64,000 bases of DNA from Hahella sp. HN01. Lineage in GTDB: Bacteria > Pseudomonadota > Gammaproteobacteria > Pseudomonadales > Oleiphilaceae. Below are positions 62,457 through 64,000 of the stretch, in pieces. The DNA is taken from positions 1 to 64,000 of the forward strand of contig NZ_JAHMIN010000015.1 of NCBI RefSeq assembly GCF_018986435.1. Reading direction: 5' to 3'. Within the stretch, counting starts at the first letter, position 1. Every line of letters starts with the position of its first letter. Position numbers and translations under genes: made by a program. The notes below the pieces were generated by a model. That model had not been told where the DNA came from and made no database searches. It was given only the letters and a program-made list of their open reading frames with translations.

Positions 62457-62993
62457 TCACCCCTTTCTTAAAACTGCATATATCAGCACAACAAAAAAAC
62501 TTAAAAACAATGTTAGAGTCACCCACAATCCGCCTAGAATCGCCAAAAATCCAAAAACGGATGCATTTGCACAGTATTTTCTACAACTACCTGGATCAAC
62601 ACCTGAAAATTGGGTTGCCAGCATAAGTAAAATAGTCATGATAAGGGTTAGAAAAATAAGTTTTCGCCCCTCTCTAGAACCAGCCAAGTTTATAATCTTT
62701 TCTTTTCGCGACAGGTTTCCCATAAAAATAAATAGCATCGTCATTGGCATCCATACATATAAAAACGAGAAAAATCCACTTACTGAACCATCAAAACTCT
62801 TATTAGATTCGAATGACTCAAGTATTGGCATCAGGCCATAAAAAAAAGAATTAATAACTTTAAAAGCAGAATAGCTAGAAACGTCAACTCCACATTTCAA
62901 CAGAAAGTAGCCAAAAACAAAGGGGGATAAAAACAGCCAACCAAACATCCTTGAATAGAAGCTCCCTTCCCAATTATCACCATTCATATACAC
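62457..62993 (-). CDS. Hypothetical membrane protein
   Basis: 178 residues with four probable membrane segments (MFGWLFLSPFVFGYFLL, WMPMTMLFIFMG, LIFLTLIMTILLMLA, GGLWVTLTLFLSFFVVLIYAVL) and a short Cys pair (CRKYCANAS) in a loop. No family recognised. Strongly A+T-rich, suggesting later acquisition. Either of two closely spaced ATGs may start it. Confidence 0.58.
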   Translation of the reverse strand: MYMNGDNWEGSFYSRMFGWLFLSPFVFGYFLLKCGVDVSSYSAFKVINSFFYGLMPILESFESNKSFDGSVSGFFSFLYVWMPMTMLFIFMGNLSRKEKIINLAGSREGRKLIFLTLIMTILLMLATQFSGVDPGSCRKYCANASVFGFLAILGGLWVTLTLFLSFFVVLIYAVLRKG

Positions 62994-63185
62994 ATTCCAA
63001 ATTAAATATTCATTCTACAAACTCAATAAATATGCCCCTCAAAACAACCCCCTCCGTTTTGTTTCCTTCATACACATATAACTATTGGGAGCTTTGGACA
63101 ATCATCTTCATCGATATTTTCGAGACGATCTAAACTTAGGCTCAATTCTCTAATAGCAATAGGCTCATACAAAGTTTATGGGGGC

Positions 63186-64000
63186 TCACCTCTCCCCCAA
63201 ACTCTCCTGCTTATACCGCAACAGCGGAGACAGGAAGTATTCGATTAATCGTCTTTGACCGGTTTTAATTTCACTGGTGACGGACATGCCGGGGCTTAGG
63301 CGAACGTATTGGTTTTCCACCGTCAGTCCATCCTGTTTGAGTTTGAGTCTGGCTTTGTAAACCAAGCCGAGGTTTTCGTCCTGAATGGCGTCGTCGGACA
63401 GGTCGACGAGTTCCGCGTCGATAATTCCATACTTGGTGAAATTGAAGGTATCTACTTTTACTTCTGCGGATTGCCCTTCCTGAACGAAGCCAATGTCTTT
63501 GTTAAGCACTAACGCCTCGACTTCCATTTCGCTGTGTTCAGGTACGACTAGCATTAATTCCTGAGCCGGAGTCACAACGCCGCCAACCGTATGCACCGCT
63601 AATTGCTGGACGGTTCCATCAATGGGTGCGGTCAGGCGGGTTTGACGACTACGCTGTTCCGCCTTGATGCGTTCTTCCTGCAGCAAGGCGGCGCGGGTAT
63701 CCGCTTCCCGGCTTTGCTTGGTGATCTCGGCCACGGTCATGTCATGCTCCGCATTCAGCCGGGCCGCCTCGCGCTCCAGGGCGTTCAAACGGGCAATAAA
63801 CTCGGCCGCTTCCTGTTGCAGCAAGTTGCAATGTTGCTGCTGCAGAATGGCTGGCAGCGTTTCATCTTCAAGCATGACAGGCACGTCTTTCCGCTCCTGC
63901 TGCAGCCATGGCTTTATAGCGTTGCGCCTGTTCAGTAAAGGCGTTTTCGTGAGTACCGAAGTGGTGTTGAATCTGGGCGGGATCGGCGGCGACCTGGTGA
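63186..64000 (-). pseudogene. HlyD-type secretion adaptor, partial and apparently frameshifted
   Basis: The frame from 63884 down encodes about 232 residues homologous to the C-terminal half of HlyD: coiled coil EAAEFIARLNALEREAARLN, then RLTAPIDGTVQQLAVHTVGGVVTPAQEL, VLNKDIGFVQEGQSAEVKV and the ending SPLLRYKQESLGER, close to the end of HlyD. Upstream of about 63905 the plausible protein (VAADPAQIQHHFGTHENAFTEQ) is in another frame, which stops at about 63873. The intact-looking frame shift lies near 63885-63905. The 5' part lies beyond the window. Type I secretion periplasmic adaptor if functional. Confidence 0.6.

Noticed and set aside
1-64000. tRNA or rRNA genes, CRISPR arrays, insertion sequences
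   Set aside because: No cloverleaf-like GTTCGA-containing segments in gaps, no regularly spaced repeats and no transposase frame were seen.

Overview
The window looks like chromosomal DNA of a marine-type gammaproteobacterium. The lptD-surA-pdxA-rsmA-apaG-apaH order, slmA, amgK-murU, rpe-gph and a Pseudomonas-like gtsABCD set all point there; a Hahella-like member of the Oceanospirillales is my best guess from gene content, not from a search. No tRNA, rRNA, insertion sequence or CRISPR array was seen.

Layout. 0-0.8 kb: A+T-rich remnant of a UvrD-type helicase. 0.9-3.2 kb: RstA/RstB-like two-component pair. 3.5-6.1 kb: four tandem phage-tail-collar (microcystin-dependent-protein type) genes and a DUF6916-type gene. 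6.3-14.2 kb: a peptide-modification locus with a PqqD-like protein, a 45-residue precursor-like peptide, an HprK-like kinase, a 2OG-Fe(II) oxygenase, an asparagine-synthetase-like cyclase, an ABC exporter, a nucleotidyltransferase and a GNAT protein. It matches kinase-containing (paeninodin-type) lasso peptide clusters, except that no B2 leader peptidase is present and an oxygenase is added. 14.4-20.3 kb: a second accessory block with three intact 2OG-type oxygenases, a PRMT-like methyltransferase, a sulfotransferase-like protein and a hydroxylase paralogue that has lost its iron ligands. The methyltransferase and the PhyH-type oxygenase share an unrecognised domain of about 94 residues.

20.8-26.5 kb: outer-membrane porins, two periplasmic solute-binding proteins and small unknown genes. 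26.8-38.2 kb: a sugar regulon on the minus strand, with a two-component pair, gtsABCD-type ABC importer, two paralogous AraC regulators, a PfkB sugar kinase and an AGE-family isomerase. Import followed by mannose-to-fructose isomerisation and phosphorylation is the simplest reading. 38.3-46.6 kb: housekeeping and small-function genes including aroG-type DAHP synthase and prephenate dehydratase. Upstream of the DAHP synthase lies a 39-residue leader peptide packed with Trp, Phe and Tyr, followed by mutually exclusive hairpins and a terminator: a probable transcription attenuator sensing all three aromatic amino acids.

46.8-61.6 kb: core genes (slmA, apaH/apaG, rsmA, pdxA, surA, lptD, patatin-like lipase, amgK-murU, djlA, rpe, gph). 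61.7-64 kb: two A+T-rich hypothetical genes and the 3' part of an HlyD-type adaptor gene that appears frameshifted and runs off the window.
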